DNA of 45,603 bases, taken from assembly GCA_021785655.1 (NCBI GenBank), contig JAJYET010000018.1:1-45603 (forward strand), in the 5' to 3' direction. This document shows positions 1 to 7,648 of the stretch, in pieces. The notes below the pieces were generated by a model. It ran no database searches, was not told the DNA's origin, and saw nothing but the letters and a program-made list of their open reading frames with translations. How positions within the stretch are numbered: the stretch's first letter is position 1; each line of letters starts with the position of its first letter. The translations under genes and the position numbers were made by a program. The DNA comes from a bacterium (lineage in GTDB: Bacteria > Chloroflexota > Dormibacteria > Aeolococcales > Bog-877).

Positions 1-113
<113 letters not shown>

Positions 114-136
114 TTACCTCCGTGCGTTAGGGTCGG

Positions 137-153
137 GGGCCGCCGGGCGGCCC
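137..153. other. GC-rich perfect palindrome in dnaK leader
   Basis: A perfect 17-bp palindrome (arms GGGCCGC and GCGGCCC around CGG) sits 33 bp upstream of the dnaK ATG. In the dnaK transcript it would form a stable hairpin just before the Shine-Dalgarno site. It is not CIRCE or HAIR. It could affect leader folding, or be a chance product of the GC-rich spacer. Confidence 0.3.
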
Positions 154-251
154 GCCCGCCACCATTACCCTACCGCAGAGCGGGCGCCCCCAAACCGCAG
201 CTCCGATTCCAGGCCTCACTCCCGACCCGCATTGCCGGATGATGAAGCACC

Positions 252-737
252 ATGGGCACCGAGGAAGGGCACCGCTTGGCGTCGCCGGCCATCCTCCTTC
301 TGGTGCTCGTGCTGGTCGGGGTCGTGGTCCTCACGGTGACCGGCCCCACCGCCCCGGCCCAGACAAACGGACTGGGCATCACCCCATCCACGGTCCTCCT
401 CTTGAACCAGAGTGGACTGAGCCTCGCCGCACCCCAGGGTCGAGCGCTGGTGGGCGAGGGCCGGGCCCTCCAGGTGGCCCGGGGCCAGGGGCCCCAGGCT
501 CTGCCGAAGTCCACATTCCTGGCGCTCGCCAGCCAGTCCCACGGAGGCAGCGTGGGAGCGCGGCCGCGCCTTTGCTGGGTGGTGCTGCTCCAGGCGGGCG
601 CGGATCCCTTCGGCAACCCCCCCGCCCCCGGCCGGATCACCCTCTACGCGGTGGTCGTGGACGCTCACAGTGGCCACTTCCTGACCGCGGTCATAGCCTT
701 CCAGGGCCCGGCCCACTCCGGGGTGGGCTCGGAGTAG
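252..737 (+). CDS. Membrane-anchored protein of unknown function
   Basis: A 161-residue protein with one hydrophobic segment near the N-terminus (about residues 12-32, rich in L and V), followed by an extracytoplasmic-looking domain. This topology fits an uncleaved signal anchor. The C-terminal half has alternating hydrophobic strands (CWVVLLQAG, ITLYAVVVDAHSGHFLTAVI). The phrase VVVDAHSGHFL resembles small beta-rich domains such as PepSY-like repeats, but I cannot assign a family. It lies 56 bp upstream of the secreted glycosidase on the same strand, so the two may share a transcript. The Shine-Dalgarno site is weak. An overlapping longer reading frame belongs to the next gene and has no convincing start here. 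Confidence 0.6.
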   Translation: MGTEEGHRLASPAILLLVLVLVGVVVLTVTGPTAPAQTNGLGITPSTVLLLNQSGLSLAAPQGRALVGEGRALQVARGQGPQALPKSTFLALASQSHGGSVGARPRLCWVVLLQAGADPFGNPPAPGRITLYAVVVDAHSGHFLTAVIAFQGPAHSGVGSE

Positions 738-793
738 CCACGACCGTCCGGTCCGCTCGCCGAGCCGGCCCAGGAAGGGAGAGCGCCGGCGGG

Positions 794-2179
794 ATGAGCG
801 CCGGTCTCTGGCTGGCGCTCGCGGTGATGGCGCTGGGGGCTATCGTCCTCTCCCCGGTCCCCGCGTTGGCGGCCTCGTTCCAACCGCAGCGGCCACCGGC
901 CGGCCCCCTCCCCTGGCTCAGCGTCCGGGGTGGCCAGATAGTCAACAGCCAGGGTGAGACGGTCATCCTCCGGGGGTTCAACGACAACGCCCTGCTCCAG
1001 CGCGGCCGTGCGCCCCTGCCGCCTCCGCTCACCATGGAGGACGCCCTCCTGATGCGCGCTCAGGGGTTCGACGTGGTCCGGATCCCGGTTTCCTGGTCTC
1101 TGCTGGAGCCCCGACCTGGGTCCTTCAGCCAAAGCTACCTGAGGCAGGTGAAGAAGATGGTGGACCTCTGTGCACGCGCCGGGCTCTACACGGTCCTCGA
1201 CCTTCACACCCAGGACTTCGGGGTAGCCTTCGGGGGAAGTGGGGCCCCCCGCTGGCTCACTCTTCCAGCTCTCCCCAACTGGCACTTCCCTGGCGTCTCG
1301 GGCGCCTGGCAACGGCACCTCTCTCCGGCGGTGAACGGCGACCTGGCGTTCTTCTGGCTCTACCCCAACTGGCAGCGGCTCTACTGGCAGGTCTGGCGGG
1401 TGCTGGCAAGGCCGCTCGCCAGTGATTCCGCCGTCGCCGGATTCGACCTGTACAACGAGCCCCATCCCCTGCCGGTGCCTCCGGGGATATTCGGGCCGCG
1501 GATCCTGTTCCCCTTCTACGCCACCGGGATCCGGGAGATCGCCCAGGTGGATCCCAACCACCTCTTCATCATCGAGGGCAACCTCTTCGGGGACCTGCCG
1601 ACCAAGGTGGACCCCCTGCAGGCCCCCGACCTCGTTTACTCCACCCATCTGTATGCGGGCAGCCTGATCGGAGGCTCCTTCCGCGGCCAGGCTTCCCCAC
1701 TCCGCTCCGAACTGACTCAGGGCCTCTCCGAGGCCGCCCAGATCCCGGCCGCCTATTGGACCGGCGAGCTGGGGATCAACCATCAGCTCCGCGGAGCCAC
1801 CTCCTGGGCCCTGGCCGAGATCGCGCTCTCCGACCAGTACCGGACTGGTTGGGCCTGGTGGCAGTGGGACGATCCCACCGGTTGGGGGGTGCGCAGCGGC
1901 CGTGGGCCGGTCGACCGGGCCTGGTTGGATACCCTCTCGCAACCCTACGTCCAGGCGGCACCGGGCCGGCTCGTGTCGATGGCCTACTCCACCTCGCGAC
2001 GCGTGCTCACGGTGAGGCTGGCAGGGGTCCCGCTCTCAGCAGTGGCCGAGATCGCCTGGCCAGCCAGCCTGCCCCACCCGCACCTCCTGGGTGGCTGCGC
2101 CCAGCTCGCCGGCACCTACCCCGGCGGGGTGAGGGTCCGGGTATCGGCGCCGGATTGCGCGATCACCCTGGCGGCATGA
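794..2179 (+). CDS. Secreted GH5 glycosidase, endoglycoceramidase-like
   Basis: A 461-residue retaining beta-glycosidase of family GH5. A signal peptide (about residues 1-27, ending PALAAS) indicates export, and it decides this ATG over the open frame that continues upstream. The TIM barrel shows LRGFNDNA, VRIPVSWSLLEP, LDLHTQDFG, FDLYNEPH with the acid/base Glu222, and TGELGI with the nucleophile Glu325. The stretch GGSGAPRWL after the LDLH motif and the overall length match endoglycoceramidase-type GH5 enzymes, which cut the glycan-ceramide bond; a related glycolipid or glucoside substrate is equally possible. A short beta-sandwich-like C-terminal region follows from about residue 385. Its 3' end overlaps the convergent oxidoreductase by 17 bp. 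The GH5 fold is secure; the substrate is inferred. Confidence 0.85.
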   Translation: MSAGLWLALAVMALGAIVLSPVPALAASFQPQRPPAGPLPWLSVRGGQIVNSQGETVILRGFNDNALLQRGRAPLPPPLTMEDALLMRAQGFDVVRIPVSWSLLEPRPGSFSQSYLRQVKKMVDLCARAGLYTVLDLHTQDFGVAFGGSGAPRWLTLPALPNWHFPGVSGAWQRHLSPAVNGDLAFFWLYPNWQRLYWQVWRVLARPLASDSAVAGFDLYNEPHPLPVPPGIFGPRILFPFYATGIREIAQVDPNHLFIIEGNLFGDLPTKVDPLQAPDLVYSTHLYAGSLIGGSFRGQASPLRSELTQGLSEAAQIPAAYWTGELGINHQLRGATSWALAEIALSDQYRTGWAWWQWDDPTGWGVRSGRGPVDRAWLDTLSQPYVQAAPGRLVSMAYSTSRRVLTVRLAGVPLSAVAEIAWPASLPHPHLLGGCAQLAGTYPGGVRVRVSAPDCAITLAA

Positions 2180-3152
2180 CCACGGTCGCCGCCGCCCCGC
2201 TCGCCATGCTGCTCCGGCAGGCGTCCAGCACCGCCAAGTTGGCGGCGGCTTCCCGGGCCGAGCTGAGCGGCTCCTCCAGGGTCCGGACCTTCTTCATGAA
2301 GTGGTCCACCATCTCCTGATAGGGGTCCGCCGCCGGGGCCTCGAGCCGCTCCCGAACGGCCCCGGGCGACCGCTCCAGGTACAGCGGCACCCGCTGCCCC
2401 GTCCAGGCGGTGAAGGGGAGCGGAATCAGGAGCGCGCCGGACTCGCCCTCCACGCGCAGCCACTGGCTCTCGCCGCGCTCGAACGCGCAGCTGAGGGCCG
2501 CCGACCCTCGCTCTCCGAAGTCCAGCAGTAGATCGCAGCGAACGTCCACGCCGTGCCGGCTCCTGGCCAGGGCCAGCGCTCTGAGCGGCTCCGCCCGGAA
2601 CACCTGCCGGCTGGCGCTGACCAGGTAGGACCCCACGTCATACAGCGCACCTCCGCCCAGCTCGGTCCGCCAGCGGTAGTCGTCCCCCGGAGCCAGCGGG
2701 AAGGCGAAGCTGCCCGCCACATGCCGCGGCTCGCCGATCGTGCCAGATCGGAGGAGACGGAGCGCCTGGTCCCAGCGCGGGTGGTAGCGGTACATCAGGG
2801 CCTCGCCCAGCACCCGCCCGTGGGTGCGCGCCGCCAAGTCCAGGGCCAGGGCCTCCCCGGCACTCAGTGCCAACGGTTTCTCGCACAGGACGTGTTTCCC
2901 CGCCGCCAGGGCCCGCACCGCCCAGGGTGTGTGCAGGGAGTTCGGCAGCGGCAGGTAGATGCAGTCGACGGCGGCAGCCAGGACCGCCTCGTAGCTGGGA
3001 TGGGCCTCGCGGATCCCCAGCTCCCCCGCCATCCTCCGGGCCCGCTCCGGGTCGCGGCTACCGACAGCGACGAGATCCCCCCCGGCGGCCCGGATCGCCG
3101 GCGCGACCGCGGTCCGGGCGATCCGGGCCGCTCCCAGGATCCCCCAGCGCAA
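2163..3152 (-). CDS. Gfo/Idh/MocA-family NAD(P)-dependent oxidoreductase
   Basis: A 329-residue protein with the dinucleotide-binding loop GILGAARIA at residues 4-12 and the family signature CEKP at 90-93 (Lys92 is the usual catalytic lysine). The C-terminal domain has the expected GGGALYDVGSY stretch. Members oxidise or reduce sugars, inositols or related polyols in the cytosol. The start is taken as TTG because the conserved fold begins directly after it and no ATG or GTG lies close upstream. It begins 8 nt after the stop of the ThuA-Gfo/Idh fusion and is probably co-translated with it. The pairing suggests one sugar-type pathway with two dehydrogenation steps; the substrate is unknown. Confidence 0.85.
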   Translation of the reverse strand: MRWGILGAARIARTAVAPAIRAAGGDLVAVGSRDPERARRMAGELGIREAHPSYEAVLAAAVDCIYLPLPNSLHTPWAVRALAAGKHVLCEKPLALSAGEALALDLAARTHGRVLGEALMYRYHPRWDQALRLLRSGTIGEPRHVAGSFAFPLAPGDDYRWRTELGGGALYDVGSYLVSASRQVFRAEPLRALALARSRHGVDVRCDLLLDFGERGSAALSCAFERGESQWLRVEGESGALLIPLPFTAWTGQRVPLYLERSPGAVRERLEAPAADPYQEMVDHFMKKVRTLEEPLSSAREAAANLAVLDACRSSMASGAAATVVMPPG

Positions 3153-3160
3153 GGGGAGGC

Positions 3161-4831
3161 TCAGATTCTGACCCGCTGCGGACCGCCCGTGGCCGCACGC
3201 ACGGCGGCCTCCATGATGGCGATGTTGCGCCGTGCTGCCTCGGGCGTGACCGCCAGCGGCTCCCGCGCCAGCAGGTGCCCCGCCAGGTTCCGGTAGAAGG
3301 CCTGGGGCGGGGCGGAAGGGAGGGCCACCCTCTGATCGTGACTCCGCCCTGCCGGTCCCGGCCGCAGAAGGTGGAGCTCGCACGGCAGGTCGGCGACCGG
3401 CACCTGGACCTCCGAGACCCCCGTCGGGGTGACCTCCAGCCGACTCTCCTCCCGCCAGAGACCAACCGCGGCCCCCTCGGTTCCCAGGAGGTACCACTTC
3501 GGTTTGCGAGCGGCGGCGATATCCGAGTGGATGAACTCAGCGCTGGCGCCGTCATCGAAGGCCATCCGCAGCACGAAGTGGTCGTCGTTGGTCACGTCCA
3601 GCCAGACCAGCTTCTGGTTGCTGGCGCTCACCTCGACCACCCGCCCCGGGAGCAATTGGAGGATCCAGTCGAGATAGTGCGCCCCCCAGTCGAAGATCAC
3701 GCCTCCACTCACGCCGGAATCGGAGTGCCAGAAGTGGCAGGGGTGCTCGAAGCCGCCGACGAAGGCCTCGAGGTGGAACACCCTTCCCAGCTGGCCGGTC
3801 TCCACCAGCTCCCGAAGTGCCATGAAGTCCCGATCCCAGCGGCGACTCTGGTAGACGGTGAGGGTACGGTCGGCGGCCACCGCCGCCTCCAGAAGCCTGT
3901 CCGCCTCGCCGACGCTGAGACAGAACGGCTTCTCCACCACCACGTGGCGGCCGGCCTCCAGGGCGCGCAGCGCCAGGGCGAAGTGGGTGTTCGGGGGAGT
4001 GGAGATCACCACCGCCCCCACCGCTGGGTTCGCCAGCAGCTCGTCCAGACCTCTGGCCGGGACCGCGTCGGGGGACAGGTCGAGGGCCGCTCGCAACCGC
4101 TCCGGAGAGTGATCCGCGACCGCCGCCACGGTGAGGCCCGGGACCGCGGAGATGGCCGCCAGGTGTTCGGGACCGATGGCCCCGAAACCCACCAGCCCGA
4201 CCCCAATCGGCGCACCCTCGGCCCGGCCGGCGGCATGCCTCACCCCCCGGTAAAGCAGATCCTGGATCGCCGGCGACCGAAAGGTGGTCGCAGCGCCGCC
4301 CAGGCCGAAGTGCACCACCCGGCCGGAACCGGCACGGCGGACCAGTGCGAGGGGCCGCCGTCCCGACCGCCATGTGGTGCTGAGCAGGACCTCGGCCTCG
4401 GAGCCAACCCCGCCGGCGTCCTCGACCGGGAACCCGGAGTCGAGGACCGTGAACGAGGCCGGCGACCGCCTGGTGATGTCGTGGTCCGAGCGTTCCACGT
4501 CCACGACCAGCTCCCCGGCAGGAAGCCGGTCAGCCGCCCCGCCGATCAGGGGGCCCAGCCGTGGCCCCCGGCTCCAGTTGGCGCTGGTGCAGTGCAGCGA
4601 CACCAGGCCCCCACCGGAGGTCAGGAAGTCGGCGATCCCGGCCTCGGCCGCCCCACCCAGGGCTCCGGAGGGGTCGTGGGCCACCACGACGTCAGCCCTG
4701 TCCAGACCGACCAGATCCTCGGGACCTGCGATGACCCTGGCGTCCACCTCCTTGGTCTCACGGAGATAGGACAGCCAGGGCTCCATGGCCGCCAGCTCGG
4801 GCCCGGAGGCCATGACCAGTGCGCGAATCAA
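3161..4831 (-). CDS. ThuA-like domain fused to Gfo/Idh oxidoreductase
   Basis: A 556-residue two-domain protein. Residues 1 to about 205 resemble the ThuA (trehalose utilisation, glutamine-amidotransferase-like) fold: LVSLHCTSANW and the diagnostic DHDITR at about 116-121. From about residue 210 a Gfo/Idh/MocA module follows, with the loop GLVGFGAIG at about 212-220 and EKP at about 300-302. The TTG start at 4831 is preferred because GGAGAG lies 7 nt upstream and the peptide then begins MIRALVMASGPE, as ThuA proteins do; a GTG at 4882 would add 17 residues without a ribosome site. Separate ThuA and Gfo/Idh genes are often neighbours, and 3-keto-sugar formation from disaccharides is known for Thu systems. 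Fusion is seen; the disaccharide role is inferred. Confidence 0.82.
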   Translation of the reverse strand: MIRALVMASGPELAAMEPWLSYLRETKEVDARVIAGPEDLVGLDRADVVVAHDPSGALGGAAEAGIADFLTSGGGLVSLHCTSANWSRGPRLGPLIGGAADRLPAGELVVDVERSDHDITRRSPASFTVLDSGFPVEDAGGVGSEAEVLLSTTWRSGRRPLALVRRAGSGRVVHFGLGGAATTFRSPAIQDLLYRGVRHAAGRAEGAPIGVGLVGFGAIGPEHLAAISAVPGLTVAAVADHSPERLRAALDLSPDAVPARGLDELLANPAVGAVVISTPPNTHFALALRALEAGRHVVVEKPFCLSVGEADRLLEAAVAADRTLTVYQSRRWDRDFMALRELVETGQLGRVFHLEAFVGGFEHPCHFWHSDSGVSGGVIFDWGAHYLDWILQLLPGRVVEVSASNQKLVWLDVTNDDHFVLRMAFDDGASAEFIHSDIAAARKPKWYLLGTEGAAVGLWREESRLEVTPTGVSEVQVPVADLPCELHLLRPGPAGRSHDQRVALPSAPPQAFYRNLAGHLLAREPLAVTPEAARRNIAIMEAAVRAATGGPQRVRI

Positions 4832-4901
4832 GTGCCGACTCTCCAGATGGCTGTCCCGCCTCACTCTAACCCACTTAGCCACTAAGAGAGCGGAGGGCGG
4901 C

Positions 4902-5627
4902 TCAGGCCGGGCGCCGACCCGTGTGGAGGGCGACGATCCCCAGGGTCATGCGCTGATAGCTCACCCTCTCGAATCCGGCGTCCCGCAGCCACCCCGCGAC
5001 CACGTCTGGGCCGGGAAAGGAGGAGATCGAGGAGGTGAGGTACCGATAGGCGCCGGACCGTCCCAGGAGCAGCATCGCCATTTGGGGGATCACGAGCCGG
5101 CTGTACTGCCGGTAGAGGGGCTGCATCAGCCCCCGGGGGATGCTGAACTCCAGGATCACCACCCGCCCCCCGGGACGCAAAACCCGCCAGGCCTGGCGGA
5201 GCGCCCGGTCGTGATCGGCGATGTTGCGCAGTCCGAAGGCCATGGTCACTGCGTCGAAGCTCCGCTCCGCCACGGGCAACTCCAGCGCATCGCCGACCCT
5301 GAACTCGACCTCCGGGACCGCCCGCGCGGCCAGGGAGAGCATCTCCTCAGTGATGTCCAGGCCGAGGACCGCGCCCGTCGGACCCACCCGGCGCCAGAGC
5401 AGCCGCGCCAGCGCTCCGGTCCCGGTGCAGACGTCGAGGGCCCTTCCGCCCCGGGGCAGCCGGGTCAGCTGCGCCGCCCGTCGGCGCCACCGGCGGTCCT
5501 CCCCCAGGCTGAGGACCGCGTTGAGCAGGTCATATCGGCCGGCGATCCCGCCAAACATCGCCCGCACGGCGGGCGCCTCGGGCCGGCCCGCGGTGGGCAG
5601 TGCCTCCTCCGGCACATCTACCCTCAT
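4902..5627 (-). CDS. menG: Demethylmenaquinone methyltransferase (UbiE/MenG family)
   Basis: A 241-residue class I SAM-dependent methyltransferase. Diagnostic UbiE/MenG motifs are present: YDLLNAVLSLG (residues 32-42), the SAM loop LDVCTGTG (64-71), MAFGLRNI and VILEFSIP. The enzyme C-methylates demethylmenaquinone, the last step of menaquinone synthesis, at the membrane surface. In a high-GC organism of this type menaquinone rather than ubiquinone is the likely product. The start is an ATG that overlaps the upstream stop as ATGA, so translation is probably coupled to the nucleoside phosphorylase-like gene. The 19 nt after the older candidate start of the next gene show no terminator. Confidence 0.92.
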   Translation of the reverse strand: MRVDVPEEALPTAGRPEAPAVRAMFGGIAGRYDLLNAVLSLGEDRRWRRRAAQLTRLPRGGRALDVCTGTGALARLLWRRVGPTGAVLGLDITEEMLSLAARAVPEVEFRVGDALELPVAERSFDAVTMAFGLRNIADHDRALRQAWRVLRPGGRVVILEFSIPRGLMQPLYRQYSRLVIPQMAMLLLGRSGAYRYLTSSISSFPGPDVVAGWLRDAGFERVSYQRMTLGIVALHTGRRPA

Positions 5628-6517
5628 GCGCTGAGCAGGCCTTGGGCCGTGGCCCCCTCCGGCGCCGAGGGGCGGGCGGCGCAGAGGCAAGTCCGCTCCG
5701 CTGGCAAGGCCGCAAGCGCGTCCAGCGCCACCTTGCCCAGCTCCTCGGCCCCTTCGCGGATGATCGCCCGGAGCAACTCGAAGTCCCACTCGGGGCGGAC
5801 TCCCTCCGCGTAGTTCAGCACCATCTCCACGGTCCCGAAGCAGGCCCCGATCTCCCGTGCCAGATAGACGTCGGGGGTCACCCCCTGACTGATCACGTCA
5901 CCTCCCAGCCGCGCCAGCGCCGCCACCTCAGCGGCGGTCTCGGCCCGGGGGCCCTCCACCGAGGCGTGGATGGCCCGATTGAAGGCGCGGGTCGCCTTTT
6001 CGGCAGCGAAGCGCCGCGAGCGCTGCCAGAGCACCTCGCGGATGTCCGGGCAGAAGGGCTCCCGCATGGACACCGAGTGGCCGGGGGAGAGCCACCCGGA
6101 CCGCTGCGGGGTGAAGTCGATGAAGTCGTGGGGTATGACCAGATCGCGAGGATGGAAGTGCTGCGTGATGCTCGCGGCACCGGACTCGGCCACGATTCGC
6201 ACCACCCCCGCCTCCCTCAGTGCCCAGAAGAGGGCCAGGCTCCGGTGCTCCCGACCGTGCAGCCCAGGCTCGAGGGAGGGAGCCGGTGTCGGCACCGGGC
6301 GCACGAAGACCAGCCGGCGCAGCTCGCCGGAATCAGTTCGAAGGGTGAGGAACTCCAGGTCGGGAGTTGACCCGAACGGGGTGGGGAAGGCGGTAGGCCC
6401 CAGCACCACAGAGGTCCTGGAGTCGGTGCCGGGAAGTGCTGCCGGCTCCGTTCCGGAGCGGCCCAGGAGGGCGTACTCGGCCCGGGGCAGCGGCAGGGGC
6501 TGCGCACTGCTTACCAC
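5624..6517 (-). CDS. MTA phosphorylase/purine nucleoside phosphorylase-like protein
   Basis: A 297-residue protein of the PNP/MTAP fold. Conserved landmarks are TPFGS (46-50), the HGREH that replaces the usual RHGRGH (87-91), RIVAESGAASI, PRDLVIPHDFIDFT, SMREPFCPDIRE, EGPRAET (188-194) and LAREIGACF. The segment normally reading GMTGVPE is SQGVTPD here (about 210-216), so the Met that contacts the sugar in MTAP/PNP is missing. The protein is therefore divergent and substrate specificity may have shifted. The GTG start is supported by TATACT exactly 6 nt upstream, a leaderless pattern. It overlaps menG by 4 nt. A role in futalosine-type menaquinone synthesis is conceivable but not shown; methionine salvage is the default. 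Confidence 0.75.
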   Translation of the reverse strand: MVSSAQPLPLPRAEYALLGRSGTEPAALPGTDSRTSVVLGPTAFPTPFGSTPDLEFLTLRTDSGELRRLVFVRPVPTPAPSLEPGLHGREHRSLALFWALREAGVVRIVAESGAASITQHFHPRDLVIPHDFIDFTPQRSGWLSPGHSVSMREPFCPDIREVLWQRSRRFAAEKATRAFNRAIHASVEGPRAETAAEVAALARLGGDVISQGVTPDVYLAREIGACFGTVEMVLNYAEGVRPEWDFELLRAIIREGAEELGKVALDALAALPAERTCLCAARPSAPEGATAQGLLSA

Positions 6518-6523
6518 CCGCCG

Positions 6524-6529
6524 AGTATA
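6524..6529 (-). promoter_or_regulatory. -10 element TATACT, 6 nt before GTG (leaderless)
   Basis: TATACT on the minus strand ends 6 nt before the GTG start of the MTAP-like gene, so the transcript would begin at or next to the start codon. No clear -35 hexamer is seen and no Shine-Dalgarno site precedes the start. Confidence 0.55.
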
Positions 6530-6587
6530 TGTGGACTGATCGGAAGCACCCGGGCTTGACTCTGGCCCCCGGCCGGCGTGATCCCGC

Positions 6588-7562
6588 TCAGCCGGGCTCC
6601 AGGCGGAACTCCGCCACCACCGGGAAGTGGTCGCTGGCCCGCCTCGCCACCTCGGCCAGCGGCCCCTCCCGGCCGACCACCTGGCAGGCGGCGAGCCGGC
6701 CGGCCAGGGCGGGCGTCGCGAACACGTAGTCGATGCGCACGGCTGGGTGGTAGGTGGGGCAGGTGAATTCATCGCCCTTCGGGTGCAGCCGGCGAAGGCA
6801 GTCCACGTACCCGGCGGCCTGCATCTCACCCACCACCTCGCGCGGCATCATCGCCCCCACCACCAGATCGGTGGCCTCGCCCTTGGGCACGAATTCCACC
6901 AGCGGCTGGAGCACCCAGGGGAGGCGGGGCATCCCCTCCCTGGCCACGGGCGAGAGGTCCAGCTCCGTCGCTCCCCCCGCCCCAACAGCCGCTTGGCGCC
7001 TGGCCGGTGCCGGGCCCAGGGTCCCGTACCGTTCCAGCGCCCCGGAGCGGCGCCAGTCAGAAAGCAGAGAGAGGAACCCCGCCGCATCGATTCGCTCGCC
7101 CGGTGCCAGGGAGTTGAAGTCGCCCAAGATCAGGTGGCGCTCGGGATTGCCGCCCCGGGCCTGCTCGCGCACCGCTCCCAGTTCGCGGAGCCGGTCCGGC
7201 TCCGCCCGCCCGCGGCGCTGGAAGGCGGCGGTGAGGTGGACGGTGTGGACGGCGACCGGCCCGTCCGGGAGGTCGAGAGAGACCTCCAGGGAGTTGCGCG
7301 GGAATGCCCGTGGATCCTGGTGGTTGCGCCACTCCCGCAGGGGCAGGCGGCTCAACAGCCCCTGGTGCCGAAATCGAGGGGCACGGCCGAAGACCGCTCG
7401 GTAGCCGAGGCGTTCGGCGAGGCTGAACATCGGCCTCGGGTCCTCGATCTCCTGAAGTGCCAGGACGTCGGCGTCGATCGTCTGCACCATCTCCGCGATG
7501 GCGGGCCAGCGGGTCCCGCCCCCGGAGAGGATGTTGTAGGTGGCGATCCGCAGCCGGTTCAT
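6588..7562 (-). CDS. Endonuclease/exonuclease/phosphatase (EEP) family protein
   Basis: A 324-residue protein with the complete EEP metal-dependent phosphodiesterase signature: TYNILSGGG (8-16), LALQEIE with metal ligand Glu38, LILGDFNSL, DYVFATP and SDHFPV with Asp311-His312. Family members hydrolyse nucleic acids, phospholipids or inositol phosphates; the exact substrate cannot be read. There is no signal peptide. The ATG at 7562 is chosen because GGGGGAGG lies about 10 nt upstream and the fold starts immediately. It is transcribed divergently from the LLM oxidoreductase and lies 70 nt upstream of the MTAP-like gene, which has its own promoter-like element. Confidence 0.85.
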   Translation of the reverse strand: MNRLRIATYNILSGGGTRWPAIAEMVQTIDADVLALQEIEDPRPMFSLAERLGYRAVFGRAPRFRHQGLLSRLPLREWRNHQDPRAFPRNSLEVSLDLPDGPVAVHTVHLTAAFQRRGRAEPDRLRELGAVREQARGGNPERHLILGDFNSLAPGERIDAAGFLSLLSDWRRSGALERYGTLGPAPARRQAAVGAGGATELDLSPVAREGMPRLPWVLQPLVEFVPKGEATDLVVGAMMPREVVGEMQAAGYVDCLRRLHPKGDEFTCPTYHPAVRIDYVFATPALAGRLAACQVVGREGPLAEVARRASDHFPVVAEFRLEPG

Positions 7563-7600
7563 GGGGTCGGGCCTCCCCCGTTCGGACTGAACAGGCCTCG

Positions 7601-7606
7601 ATTCTA
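7601..7606 (-). promoter_or_regulatory. Candidate -10 element TAGAAT for the EEP gene
   Basis: TAGAAT on the minus strand lies 38 nt upstream of the ATG at 7562, leaving room for a short leader that carries the GGGGGAGG ribosome site. ATGACC lies 16 nt further upstream as a weak -35. Confidence 0.35.
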
Positions 7607-7635
7607 GGCGCCCACTTTCCAAGGTCATCAGGGCG

Positions 7636-7641
7636 GATACT
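7636..7641 (+). promoter_or_regulatory. -10-like GATACT, 7 nt before ATG (leaderless)
   Basis: GATACT ends 7 nt before the ATG of the LLM oxidoreductase and no ribosome-binding site is present, consistent with a leaderless transcript. The -35 region is unremarkable. Confidence 0.4.
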
Positions 7642-7648
7642 GGCCGCC

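Noticed and set aside
239..793. Open frame extending the GH5 gene upstream for about 185 codons
   Set aside because: It overlaps the anchored-protein gene at 252-737 in another frame, encodes a Gly/Pro/Arg-rich low-complexity sequence and would bury the signal peptide that begins at 794.
2867..4885. 672-codon plus-strand open frame opposite the oxidoreductase genes
   Set aside because: It is a shadow of the Gfo/Idh and ThuA fusion genes: rich in Arg, Gly, Pro and His with no domain, and the minus-strand proteins have clear motifs.
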